Below are positions 6,496 to 13,933 of a stretch of 20,445 nt of DNA, piece after piece (the first letter of the stretch is position 1; every line of letters begins with the position of its first letter). The stretch is from UBA1081 sp964613045 (GTDB taxonomy: Bacteria; Bacillota; Clostridia; Oscillospirales; Acutalibacteraceae): contig CAZTFS010000036.1 in assembly GCA_964613045.1 (NCBI GenBank), positions 1 through 20,445 of the forward strand. The letters run 5' to 3'. Below the pieces are notes generated by a model. The model was given only the letters and a program-made list of their open reading frames with translations. It had not been told where the DNA came from and did no database searches. A program made the position numbers and the translations under genes.

Positions 6496-8901
6496 ATGAA
6501 CGCAAATGAAGATAACAGACTTTCCATGCCGGTGATAGCACTTCGCGGACTTGTTCTGTTCCCTGACATGACGCTTCATTTTGATGTGGGCAGACCTGCT
6601 TCGGTTGCTGCCGTAAAATATGCACTTTCTAAAAATGAAGATATATTTCTTGTTGCTCAGCGAAACATTGCAGACGAAGAACCGACGCTCACAGGGCTTT
6701 ATCCCATGGGTGTTGTCGGCACGGTCAAGCAGGTGCTGAGAGCTTCGGAATCAAGCAGTACATTAAGAGTTATCGTTGAAGGCAAATATCGTGCATCATT
6801 GAGTGAGATGATCAGCACAAAGCCGTTTATCAGAGGTTTTGTCAGACCGAGGACTGATACACCTGTCAGCAATGAGCTGTTTGATTATGAAACTGCACTT
6901 ATCAGAAATGTCCGTTCCCTTTTCAGTGATTATTGCGATATTTCCACCAAGATAGCCCCCGATATCATTGCCGATATTATGAGAGAAACCGATTCGGGCA
7001 TTATCGCTGATAAAATAGCAGGTAATATCTTTATGCCTGTTGACGAGAAACAGCATTTGCTTGCAGAGCTTAATCCGTTGACAAGACTTGAATATCTCGG
7101 CGTTGTCCTTTCTCAGGAAATCGAGCTGCTTATACTTGAAGATGAGATACATTCAAAAGTGCAGGAGCAGATGGACAAAAACCAGCGTGATTACTATCTC
7201 AGAGAACAGTTGAAAGTCATTTATGATGAGTTGGGTGAGGGCGAGGACACTCCCGAAGAGGCTGACAGATATGCTGAAATGATCGGAAACAGTAAAATGC
7301 CCGATGAATTAAAGGATAAACTTTACAGTGAATGCAGACGTCTTGCAAAAATGTCGTCCGGTTCACCGGATGCAAATGTTGTAAGAACTTATCTTGATAA
7401 GTGTCTTGCTCTTCCCTGGGGAGTTTACACAAAAGACAATTTAAAATTGACAAATGCCAGAAAACAGCTTGACAAGGATCATTACGGTCTTAAAGATGTA
7501 AAAGAACGAATTGTAGAGATGCTTGCCGCAAGAGCGTTGTCGCCGGATATAAAGGGGCAGATAATTTGTCTCGCAGGCCCTCCCGGAGTGGGAAAAACAT
7601 CAATTGCCCGTTCTGTAGCAAAAGCCATGAACCGAAACTATGTGCGTATCTCTCTGGGCGGTGTCCGTGATGAAGCTGAAATAAGAGGCCACAGAAGAAC
7701 TTATATCGGTGCGATCCCCGGAAGAATAATCAATGCTGTTATTGATGCAAAAAGTGCTAATCCGCTTGTTCTGCTTGATGAAATAGATAAGCTCAGCGGT
7801 GATTTTAAGGGCGACCCTGCATCTGCACTTCTTGAGGTGCTTGACGGTGAGCAGAATTCAACCTATGTCGATCATTTTATTGACATGCCGTTTGATCTGA
7901 GCAAGGTTCTGTTTATCACAACCGCAAATGATAAATACTCCATTCCCGAACCTTTAAGAGACAGAATGGAGATAATAGATCTTAACAGCTATACTCATGA
8001 GGAAAAATTCAACATTGCAAAAAAACATCTTGTTCCGAAACAGCTCAAGGAACATAATATTGAAAAAACTCAGCTTAAATTTACCGACAAAGCACTTCGT
8101 CTGATGATCGACGGCTATACAAAGGAAGCCGGTGTCAGACAGCTTGAAAGACTTTGTGCAAAAGTCATGCGTAAGTGTGCCGTTAGTTTCGTTGACGGTG
8201 AGGCTGAAAAAATTACCGTTACAGACAAAAATCTCAGTGATTATTTAGGTCCTGTCAAGTTCCGTGAGGATGATTTCGGTATTGCTGATGAGATAGGAAT
8301 TGTTAACGGTCTTGCATGGACATCTGTTGGCGGAGAAATGCTTACCATAGAGATATCTGTCCTCGACGGCACAGGAAAGCTGGAGCTTACGGGTTCGTTG
8401 GGCGATGTAATGAAGGAATCTGCCAAAACGGCTGTCAGCCTTGTAAGAAGCCGTGCAGATCAATTCGGAATTGATAATGATTTCTATAAAAATAAAGATA
8501 TTCATATCCACGTGCCTGAGGGAGCAGTACCTAAAGATGGTCCGTCTGCAGGTATCACGATCACAACAGCTCTGTTTTCTGCTCTCAGCGGAATTCCTGT
8601 AAGAGGAAGCATTGCCATGACAGGTGAGATAACGCTCCGAGGCAGAGTTCTGCCCATAGGCGGTCTCAAAGAAAAATCAATGGCTGCATACCGACACGGA
8701 ATGAAAAAAGTTATTATTCCATGGGGTAACGCTGCAGATCTTGCTGAAATAGATGATGTTGTGAAAGAAAAAATAAAGTTCATTCCTGTCAAGACCATTG
8801 ATGAGGTTCTTGCTGTTGCACTCGTAAGAGAAGAGAAGAGCGAGAAAGTAAATTCTGTACATCGCAAGGGTACTTCTTCACAGGTAGGAGTTTATAACTG
8901 A
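6496..8901 (+). CDS. lon: ATP-dependent protease La (Lon)
   Basis: This 801-residue cytoplasmic AAA+ serine protease degrades misfolded and regulatory proteins. Residues 1 to about 200 form the N-terminal LAN domain (MPVIALRGLVLFP near the start). A coiled linker follows, then the ATPase with Walker A GPPGVGKT at 361-368, Walker B in VLLDEIDKL and an arginine-finger region. The protease domain carries the catalytic dyad Ser684 (in PKDGPSAG) and Lys727 (second Lys of GGLKEK), with the expected spacing of 43. The start is ATG 6496: GGAG lies 8 nt upstream, and an in-frame ATG at 6469 sits right at the predicted transcript start. It belongs to the soluble LonA type, having no membrane helices. 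It is followed after 9 bp by ysxC, the same order as lonA-ysxC in Bacillus, so the two are very probably co-transcribed. Confidence 0.97.
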   Translation: MNANEDNRLSMPVIALRGLVLFPDMTLHFDVGRPASVAAVKYALSKNEDIFLVAQRNIADEEPTLTGLYPMGVVGTVKQVLRASESSSTLRVIVEGKYRASLSEMISTKPFIRGFVRPRTDTPVSNELFDYETALIRNVRSLFSDYCDISTKIAPDIIADIMRETDSGIIADKIAGNIFMPVDEKQHLLAELNPLTRLEYLGVVLSQEIELLILEDEIHSKVQEQMDKNQRDYYLREQLKVIYDELGEGEDTPEEADRYAEMIGNSKMPDELKDKLYSECRRLAKMSSGSPDANVVRTYLDKCLALPWGVYTKDNLKLTNARKQLDKDHYGLKDVKERIVEMLAARALSPDIKGQIICLAGPPGVGKTSIARSVAKAMNRNYVRISLGGVRDEAEIRGHRRTYIGAIPGRIINAVIDAKSANPLVLLDEIDKLSGDFKGDPASALLEVLDGEQNSTYVDHFIDMPFDLSKVLFITTANDKYSIPEPLRDRMEIIDLNSYTHEEKFNIAKKHLVPKQLKEHNIEKTQLKFTDKALRLMIDGYTKEAGVRQLERLCAKVMRKCAVSFVDGEAEKITVTDKNLSDYLGPVKFREDDFGIADEIGIVNGLAWTSVGGEMLTIEISVLDGTGKLELTGSLGDVMKESAKTAVSLVRSRADQFGIDNDFYKNKDIHIHVPEGAVPKDGPSAGITITTALFSALSGIPVRGSIAMTGEITLRGRVLPIGGLKEKSMAAYRHGMKKVIIPWGNAADLAEIDDVVKEKIKFIPVKTIDEVLAVALVREEKSEKVNSVHRKGTSSQVGVYN

Positions 8902-8910
8902 GGTTATATT

Positions 8911-9495
8911 ATGAATTATAATTTGGTTCAATTTGAAGCGGCATTCGGTACATCAAAGCAGTTGCCGATGTCGGATTTGCCGGAGATCGCTTTTGCAGGG
9001 CGTTCGAATGTAGGTAAATCTTCTCTCATAAATAAGTTTTTCGGACGTAAAAACCTGGCAAGAGTCAGCTCCATGCCCGGAAAAACTACAACTGTTAATT
9101 TTTTCAGAGTCGGGGATGTTCGTTTTTCTGATCTGCCGGGTTATGGCTATGCAAAGCGTTCTGATGATGAAAAACGCAGATGGGCAGACCTCATGGAAGG
9201 TTATTTCCGGATGGGACGTAACCTCAGACTTGTGGTACAGCTGGTTGATATCCGTCATGCACCGTCCAAGGACGATGAAACTATGATCAATTTCATAAAA
9301 GAGGCGGGAATGCCCTTTATAATTGTTTTGACAAAGTGCGATAAGCTCAATAAGACAGAGAGAGAAAAACGCAGAGCAGAACTTGAACAGGAGCTTGCTT
9401 TTGCAGGTGACTGTGTGAAAATTGAGTTTTCTGCTCAGACGGGTGAGGGCTGTGATCTGCTGAGAAAAACGGTCGAACAGTATTTGGGTGAATAA
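8911..9495 (+). CDS. ysxC: Ribosome-biogenesis GTPase YsxC/EngB
   Basis: This 194-residue TRAFAC-class GTPase assists late assembly of the 50S ribosomal subunit. The G motifs are all present and in order: G1 GRSNVGKS at 30-37, G2 Thr in GKTTT around 58-61, G3 DLPG at 74-77 within DLPGYGYAK, G4 TKCD at 141-144 and a G5-like SAQTG near 174. Length and the short N-terminal lead match the EngB family. The ATG is 9 nt after the lon stop. The only ribosome binding site, GAGG, overlaps that stop codon, so translation is probably partly coupled to lon. lysA follows after 28 bp. Confidence 0.96.
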   Translation: MNYNLVQFEAAFGTSKQLPMSDLPEIAFAGRSNVGKSSLINKFFGRKNLARVSSMPGKTTTVNFFRVGDVRFSDLPGYGYAKRSDDEKRRWADLMEGYFRMGRNLRLVVQLVDIRHAPSKDDETMINFIKEAGMPFIIVLTKCDKLNKTEREKRRAELEQELAFAGDCVKIEFSAQTGEGCDLLRKTVEQYLGE

Positions 9496-9523
9496 GTTTT
9501 GTTTTCAAAGGAGAGATAAATCT

Positions 9524-10822
9524 ATGTTTGTTTCTGACAGTCTTGATATTAATCAGAACGGCAACCTTACCATAGGCGGTGCGGATACGGTAGAGATTGC
9601 TGAAAAGTACGGTACTCCTGTTATAATTTACAGTGAAAACGGTATTCGAAATAATTGCCGGGCATTTGTTGATTCAGTTGAAGAGTATTACGGCGGTAAC
9701 GGCAGAGTGCTTTATGCAAGTAAGGCTTTTTCATGTCTTGAAATGTGCCGTATCGTAAATGAAGAAAAAATGGGACTTGATGTTGTTTCGGGCGGTGAGA
9801 TATACACTGCTCTCAAGGCAGGTTTTCCTGCTGAAAGAATGTATTTTCACGGTAATAATAAATCCCGTCAGGAGCTTAAATATGCTCTTGACAGCGGTGT
9901 AGGCAGAATTATCGTAGATAATCCCGATGAGCTCAGGACTCTGAGTGAGATCGCAAAAGAAACAGGTAAAACTGCAAATATCTACATGCGTATAAAGCCC
10001 GGTATTGATGCTCATACCCACAGCTTTATCATGACGGGACAGATTGATTCAAAGTTCGGTTTTGCACTTGAAACAGGCGAGGCAATGGAATGCGTAAAAC
10101 TGTGTACCGAAACAGAAAATGTCAATCTTGTGGGTATGCATTGTCACATCGGTTCTCAGATATTTGATATTGATCCTTTTGTTCACGCAGCAGAGGTTAT
10201 GATGAAATTCCTTGCCGATATTAAGGCTGAAACAGGAATTGTTATATCTGAGCTTGATCTTGGCGGCGGTTTCGGTATCAAATATGTTGAATCGGACAAG
10301 CCTGTCGGCTTTAATGCCTATATGAAGCCTGTTTCGGAAGCTGTAAAGGCTGCTGCAGAAAAATACGATATGCCTGTACCGTTCATTCTTATTGAACCGG
10401 GCAGAAGTATAGCCGGATCTGAGGCTGTTACTCTTTACACTGTCGGCAGTGTAAAAAAGATTCCCGATGTTCGGACTTATGTTTCTGTTGACGGCGGTAT
10501 GACGGATAATCCCCGATATATCCTTTATCAGTCAGATTACACATTAATGTGTGCAAATAAAGCTGCAGATGAAAGAAATACTGTTGTCACGGTTGCAGGC
10601 AAATGCTGCGAAAGCGGAGATATTATTCAGGAGAATACGCTGATACAGTCAGTTGAAAAAGGTGATATACTTGCAGTTCTTTCAACGGGTGCGTATAACT
10701 ATTCCATGGCTTCAAACTATAACAGAATTCCCAGACCGCAGGTGCTGATGGTCAAAGACGGAAAAGTCAGAACTGTTATTAAACGTGAGACATACGAAGA
10801 TATTGTTAAAAACGATATATAA
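9524..10822 (+). CDS. lysA: Diaminopimelate decarboxylase
   Basis: This 432-residue PLP enzyme makes L-lysine from meso-diaminopimelate, the last step of lysine synthesis. It is an alanine-racemase-fold (fold type III) decarboxylase. The PLP-binding Lys is K67 in YASKAF. Other signatures are HCHIGSQI (206-213), GGGFGI (247-252) and EPGRSI (291-296), for phosphate and PLP contacts. The Cys of CCESGDI (361-367) contributes to the neighbouring subunit's active site, and STGAYNYSMASNYN lies at 387-400. The start is ATG 9524, behind AAAGGAGA with 9-nt spacing; a longer in-frame start at 9488 would overlap ysxC and has no such site. It is the last gene of the lon-ysxC-lysA run. Its link to lon and ysxC is probably one of position only, since they share no pathway. 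Confidence 0.96.
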   Translation: MFVSDSLDINQNGNLTIGGADTVEIAEKYGTPVIIYSENGIRNNCRAFVDSVEEYYGGNGRVLYASKAFSCLEMCRIVNEEKMGLDVVSGGEIYTALKAGFPAERMYFHGNNKSRQELKYALDSGVGRIIVDNPDELRTLSEIAKETGKTANIYMRIKPGIDAHTHSFIMTGQIDSKFGFALETGEAMECVKLCTETENVNLVGMHCHIGSQIFDIDPFVHAAEVMMKFLADIKAETGIVISELDLGGGFGIKYVESDKPVGFNAYMKPVSEAVKAAAEKYDMPVPFILIEPGRSIAGSEAVTLYTVGSVKKIPDVRTYVSVDGGMTDNPRYILYQSDYTLMCANKAADERNTVVTVAGKCCESGDIIQENTLIQSVEKGDILAVLSTGAYNYSMASNYNRIPRPQVLMVKDGKVRTVIKRETYEDIVKNDI

Positions 10823-10829
10823 GATTTTT

Positions 10830-10853
10830 AAGCGGGTCTGAAAAGATCCGCTT
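10830..10853 (+). terminator. Terminator hairpin after lysA
   Basis: AAGCGGGTCT, loop GAAA, AGATCCGCTT forms a 10-bp stem with one G-T pair, 7 nt after the lysA stop. The following TCCTTAT is only moderately T-rich. The convergent hairpin at 10881-10902 may help to stop read-through. Confidence 0.75.
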
Positions 10854-10873
10854 TCCTTATGTGTTGTTTGCAG

Positions 10874-10902
10874 AAAAAAAGACCGTCGGAAAACCGACGG
10901 TC
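10874..10902 (-). terminator. Rho-independent terminator of the leftward exported-protein gene
   Basis: On the minus strand, a perfect 9-bp stem GACCGTCGG/CCGACGGTC with a TTTT loop (10902-10881) is followed by seven T residues (10880-10874). It lies about 18 bp after the stop of the 10920-12182 gene. Confidence 0.9.
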
Positions 10903-10919
10903 AAAATGTTATCTTTAGA

Positions 10920-12182
10920 TTATTCAGTAGTTGTAAGACCGCCGAATATACCTGAGAAAAGATCACCAAAGTAACTGAAGATGCTCTGAATTATATCAAA
11001 TATTTCCTTGACGAAGTTGATGATGCTGTTTGCCTGTTCTGCACTGGCGTTGGACTGAACACCCATGATGGTGATTGATATATCTTCCTGAACGCCACCT
11101 GACGGCAACATTGAATAATCAACTATAGGACCTGTAATATCAAAGTATCCGTACTGGTCAGGTTCAAGATATACGCCGTTTGCGTATGCATAGAAGTCTG
11201 ACTTGTCATATTCTTCACTAAGAACAACTGTGAATGAAAATGTTTTACCGTATTCAACAGTAATACTGTCAACTTCGCCGTCCTTAGCCTTTACATAGTA
11301 GCCTTCTGTTCTGGGAAGCTCAATCTCAAAAAGTTTAACGATTTCTTTGTAGCTGTATGAACGAATTGAGATCTCCATCGAATCAACAGGAGTGATAGTG
11401 AAAACACCTCTGTCGTTATCAATTCTTTCTGATGTGTCAAAAACTGAACCGTTAACAACAAGCTGCATTCTGCCTGTGTCTACCCAATCACCGGCACCGT
11501 CTTCGGGAGTGATAAGGATGTATTCCTTAACGCCATGCTCACACCAACCGCCTGAAGAAGGAACTGCTTTGTAATTGGAAGCTACAGTATAACCTGTATC
11601 AGAATCAAGGTCGCCGTCATTTACATGCTCAACAGTAAAACGGACAGTTTTTGCTGTTCTGTCCCACATTTCAGTGGCTTTATAAGTAGCAGACCAGTCC
11701 TGAGGATATACGATCCAATGATTAAGGGTACCGTCAACAGTCATTCTGTCAATATTTTTTATTTTACCCTTGTTGTAAGCATATGTACCTCTTTCAATGC
11801 GGAAGAAACTGTTTTTGGCAAGATTGACTTCGCCGCTTTCACCGTTAATGAATGAAGCATCTGCTTCACCGGTGCCTGATCCGGCTGACTGGATTCCACC
11901 TTTTGTTTCAACGGTGATGGTACCATTGTTGATGAGCTGACCGCCAGGTGCAACGGTAAGCCAACCTCCGGCTTCAACCACAAGGGCAGCACCTTCATTA
12001 ATAGTAAGGGGTGCGGCAAGTGTCCAGGTGCTTTTAATAGTAAGAGTGTCACCGCTGGCAATTACAAGAGGATCAGTAAGTGTACCGGACTCTGTAATAG
12101 TAGTGTCTGCGGCAAAGGATAAGATCGGTGCACAGCTTATAAGCATAATACATGCTAACAATATAGCTATTGTTTTTTTCAT
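10920..12182 (-). CDS. Exported protein of unknown function, beta-rich with an amphipathic C-terminus
   Basis: This 420-residue protein starts at ATG 12182, 9 nt after AGGAGG and behind a perfect promoter; an in-frame ATG at 12224 lies too close to the predicted transcript start. The signal peptide (MKKTIAILLACIML...) could be cut after SFA by signal peptidase I. LISC also fits a lipobox, so lipidation at that Cys cannot be excluded. Residues of about 30-150 carry short repeating strands (LTINEGAALVVEAGG, LTVAPGGQLINNGTI) that look like a right-handed beta-helix or adhesin-like stack. The middle has a Cys/Trp segment (SGGWCEHGVKEY). The last 35 residues are strongly amphipathic and aromatic (INFVKEIFDIIQSIF...). 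No dockerin or catalytic motif is visible. I do not recognise the family. A surface or envelope role is inferred only. Confidence 0.75.
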   Translation of the reverse strand: MKKTIAILLACIMLISCAPILSFAADTTITESGTLTDPLVIASGDTLTIKSTWTLAAPLTINEGAALVVEAGGWLTVAPGGQLINNGTITVETKGGIQSAGSGTGEADASFINGESGEVNLAKNSFFRIERGTYAYNKGKIKNIDRMTVDGTLNHWIVYPQDWSATYKATEMWDRTAKTVRFTVEHVNDGDLDSDTGYTVASNYKAVPSSGGWCEHGVKEYILITPEDGAGDWVDTGRMQLVVNGSVFDTSERIDNDRGVFTITPVDSMEISIRSYSYKEIVKLFEIELPRTEGYYVKAKDGEVDSITVEYGKTFSFTVVLSEEYDKSDFYAYANGVYLEPDQYGYFDITGPIVDYSMLPSGGVQEDISITIMGVQSNASAEQANSIINFVKEIFDIIQSIFSYFGDLFSGIFGGLTTTE

Positions 12183-12228
12183 ATGAAGTTTCCTCCTTAT
12201 TTTTTTAAAACTATAAATATGCACATTT

Positions 12229-12257
12229 ATTATACTTCAATGTTGAGTGGTTGTCAA
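12229..12257 (-). promoter_or_regulatory. Perfect consensus promoter of the leftward exported-protein gene
   Basis: On the minus strand, TTGACA (12257-12252), a 17-bp spacer and TATAAT (12234-12229) match the full sigma-A consensus. The -35 lies inside the inverted repeat TGTCAATACCAAATTGACA (12252-12270). Its other arm is itself a TTGACA facing right. Confidence 0.85.
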
Positions 12258-12300
12258 TACCAAATTGACAGGCTTTTTGAAAAAAATTTATTAAAAAATT

Positions 12301-12352
12301 CATTTGTCAGTCAAATGCAGAGCTTGAAATATGTTATTATATATGATAAAAT
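12301..12352 (+). promoter_or_regulatory. Candidate promoter and adjoining dyad for the COG0523 gene cluster
   Basis: TTGAAA (12324-12329), a 17-bp spacer and TAAAAT (12347-12352) form a good rightward promoter, giving a leader of roughly 115 nt before ATG 12473. Just upstream is a perfect interrupted palindrome, CATTTG-TCAGT-CAAATG (12301-12317), which could be an operator. A further TTGACA at 12424 followed by overlapping TATAAT boxes has poor spacing. No match to the Zur consensus known from Bacillus was found. Confidence 0.5.
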
Positions 12353-12472
12353 AAATGAATATAGGTTTCGGGATCAGATTTTTCAGTTTGTTATCAATAT
12401 ATTCCTATCAGCAAAATCACCACTTGACAAGGGTGTTATAATATAATAATCAAATAACGGAAGGCGAATGAA

Positions 12473-13790
12473 ATGACTAAAATCGATATTTTTTCGGGTT
12501 TTTTAGGTGCAGGTAAGACCACACTTATAAAAAAACTTATTAAAGAGGCGTATGCCGGTGAAAAGCTGGTGCTTATCGAAAACGAATTCGGCGAAATAGG
12601 CGTTGACGGAGGCTTTTTACAGGATGCAGGTGTTGAGATCACTGAAATGAACTCGGGCTGTATATGTTGCTCTCTTGTCGGTGACTTCGGAAAAGCTCTC
12701 GAAAAGGTTCTTGAGGATTATTCTCCCGACAGGATCCTTATCGAGCCTTCGGGTGTCGGTAAGCTCAGCGATGTTATCAAAGCGGTTTTAAAAATTGAAT
12801 CACATGATATCGAGCTTGACGGCTTTACGGCTGTCGTTGATGCGGGTAAGTGCAAGATGTACATGAAGAATTTCGGTGAATTCTTTAACGATCAGATCGA
12901 GCATGCAGGCACTATCGTTCTCAGCCGTTCGGGCGATGTTTCCGAAGAAAAACTGAAAACAGCAGTTGAACTTCTCAGAAAGCATAACGACAAGGCTGTT
13001 ATTATTACGACACCCTGGGATCAGCTTGAGGGTAAGCAGATAGCAGAAGCAATCGAAAGAAAAGATACTCTTTCCGCAGAGCTTGATGAGCTGCTTGATG
13101 AACATCATCACCACCATCATCATCACCATCACGATCATGATGAGGACTGCGATTGCGGTTGCCATGACCATGAACATGACCATGAGCATGAACATCATCA
13201 CCATCACGATCACGATGAAGACTGTGATTGCCATGACCATGAACATNNNNNNNNNNNNNNNNNNNNNNNNNNNNNNNNNNNNNNNNNNNNNNNNNNNNNN
13301 NNNNNNNNNNNNNNNNNNNNNNNNNNNNNNNNNNNNNNNNNNNNNNCATGAACATCATCACCATCACGATCATGATGAGGACTGCGATTGCGGTTGCCAT
13401 GACCATGAGCATGACCATGAGCATGAGCATGAACATCATCACCATCACGATCACGATGAAGATTGCAACTGTGGCTGTCATGATCACGATCATGAGCATC
13501 ATCACCACCATGCAGACGAAGTATTTGCAAGCTGGGGTGTTGAGACAACAAAGAAGTTTACTGCAGAGGAAATTAATAATTGTCTTGATGCACTTGAGGA
13601 TATGCACAAGTACGGCATGATCCTTCGTGCAAAAGGTATCGTTCAGTCAACAGACGGAAAATGGATACATTTTGATTATGTCCCCGATGAATCAGATGTC
13701 AGAAACGGTTCAGCATCCATTATCGGAAGGCTTTGTGTTATCGGCTCAAAGATCAATGATGACGCATTAAAAGAATTATTCGGGGTGTAA
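12473..13790 (+). CDS. COG0523/CobW-family GTPase with long His/Asp/Glu/Cys metal-binding repeat (interrupted by assembly gap)
   Basis: COG0523 GTPases are metallochaperones or metal-allocation factors, often for zinc. The visible frame has Walker A GFLGAGKT at 9-16, ENEFGE at 36-41, the diagnostic CxCC metal motif C63-I-C-C66, and Walker B-like ILIEPSGVG at 88-96. The usual guanine-specificity motif NKxD is replaced by SRSGD near 151-155. From residue 211 comes a very long His-rich segment of the type (H)5DHDEDCDCGCHDHEHDHEHE, with ten consecutive His at its start. After the gap, a CobW C-terminal domain of about 90 residues (from VFASWGVE) completes the protein. The frame before the gap and the frame after it join only if the true gap is a multiple of three; the 100-N filler is not, so the shift is an artefact and this is one gene. 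The ribosome binding site GGAAGG lies 8 nt from ATG 12473. Confidence 0.92.
13103..13511 (+). repeat. Tandem repeat encoding the metal-binding His/Cys segment
   Basis: Imperfect units of about 75 bp encode about five His, then DHDEDCDCGC, then alternating His-Asp and His-Glu pairs. Two units lie before the gap and two after it. Units differ mainly by synonymous changes and by the number of DH/EH pairs. The second unit lacks the CG of CGC, reading EDCDCHDH, and the last has Asn in place of one Asp (EDCNCGC). The sequence gap falls inside this repeat, so the copy number is unknown. Confidence 0.92.
13247..13346. other. Assembly gap of 100 N
   Basis: Exactly 100 undetermined bases separate two copies of the His-rich repeat. 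The round number marks a scaffold placeholder of unknown true length, and near-identical repeat units flank it. Reading frames derived across it, on either strand, are not meaningful. Confidence 0.98.
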
Positions 13791-13793
13791 AAA

Positions 13794-13823
13794 ATAATTT
13801 GTCCGGCTGTGCCCACAAATTAT
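13794..13823. other. Hairpin between the two COG0523-like genes
   Basis: ATAATTTGT and ACAAATTAT form a perfect 9-bp outer stem. GGC-TGT-GCC forms an inner stem separated from it by an asymmetric internal loop. On the plus strand it is followed by A-rich sequence, so it is not a standard terminator for the upstream gene. On the minus strand it is followed by T residues, but no leftward gene ends there. It may reduce or stabilise transcript between the two genes. Confidence 0.4.
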
Positions 13824-13933
13824 AAAAAGAAGAAATAAAAAACAATAAAATTTGAAGCCCTTCCGGCATTATTACTTATTCTCCATTATTTCTTATCTCA
13901 AGAATTTATCAATATATTAGGGTGGTTATCAGT

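Noticed and set aside
12353..12472. Zur box before the COG0523 gene
   Set aside because: No sequence resembling the known Firmicutes palindrome TCGTAAT-N-ATTACGA is present; only weak AT-rich dyads are seen.
13103..13132. Ten consecutive His codons as a cloning-vector tag
   Set aside because: The run continues into a natural long repeat with mixed CAT/CAC codons inside a COG0523 gene; no vector sequence is present.
13103..13511. Short regularly repeated segment that might be a CRISPR array
   Set aside because: The repeats are coding, contiguous, of uneven spacing and specify His/Asp/Cys-rich protein in frame with a COG0523 gene; there are no unique spacers.
13005..13607. Long open frames on the minus strand and in other plus frames across the His-rich region (Met/Val-rich products)
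   Set aside because: They are antisense or shifted readings of the CAT/GAT/GAC repeat and run through undetermined bases; none has a ribosome binding site or family match.
13083..13790. A separate second gene starting inside the His-rich region
   Set aside because: It is the other half of the COG0523 gene, put in a different frame by the 100-N placeholder; its C-terminal part is the CobW C-terminal domain.
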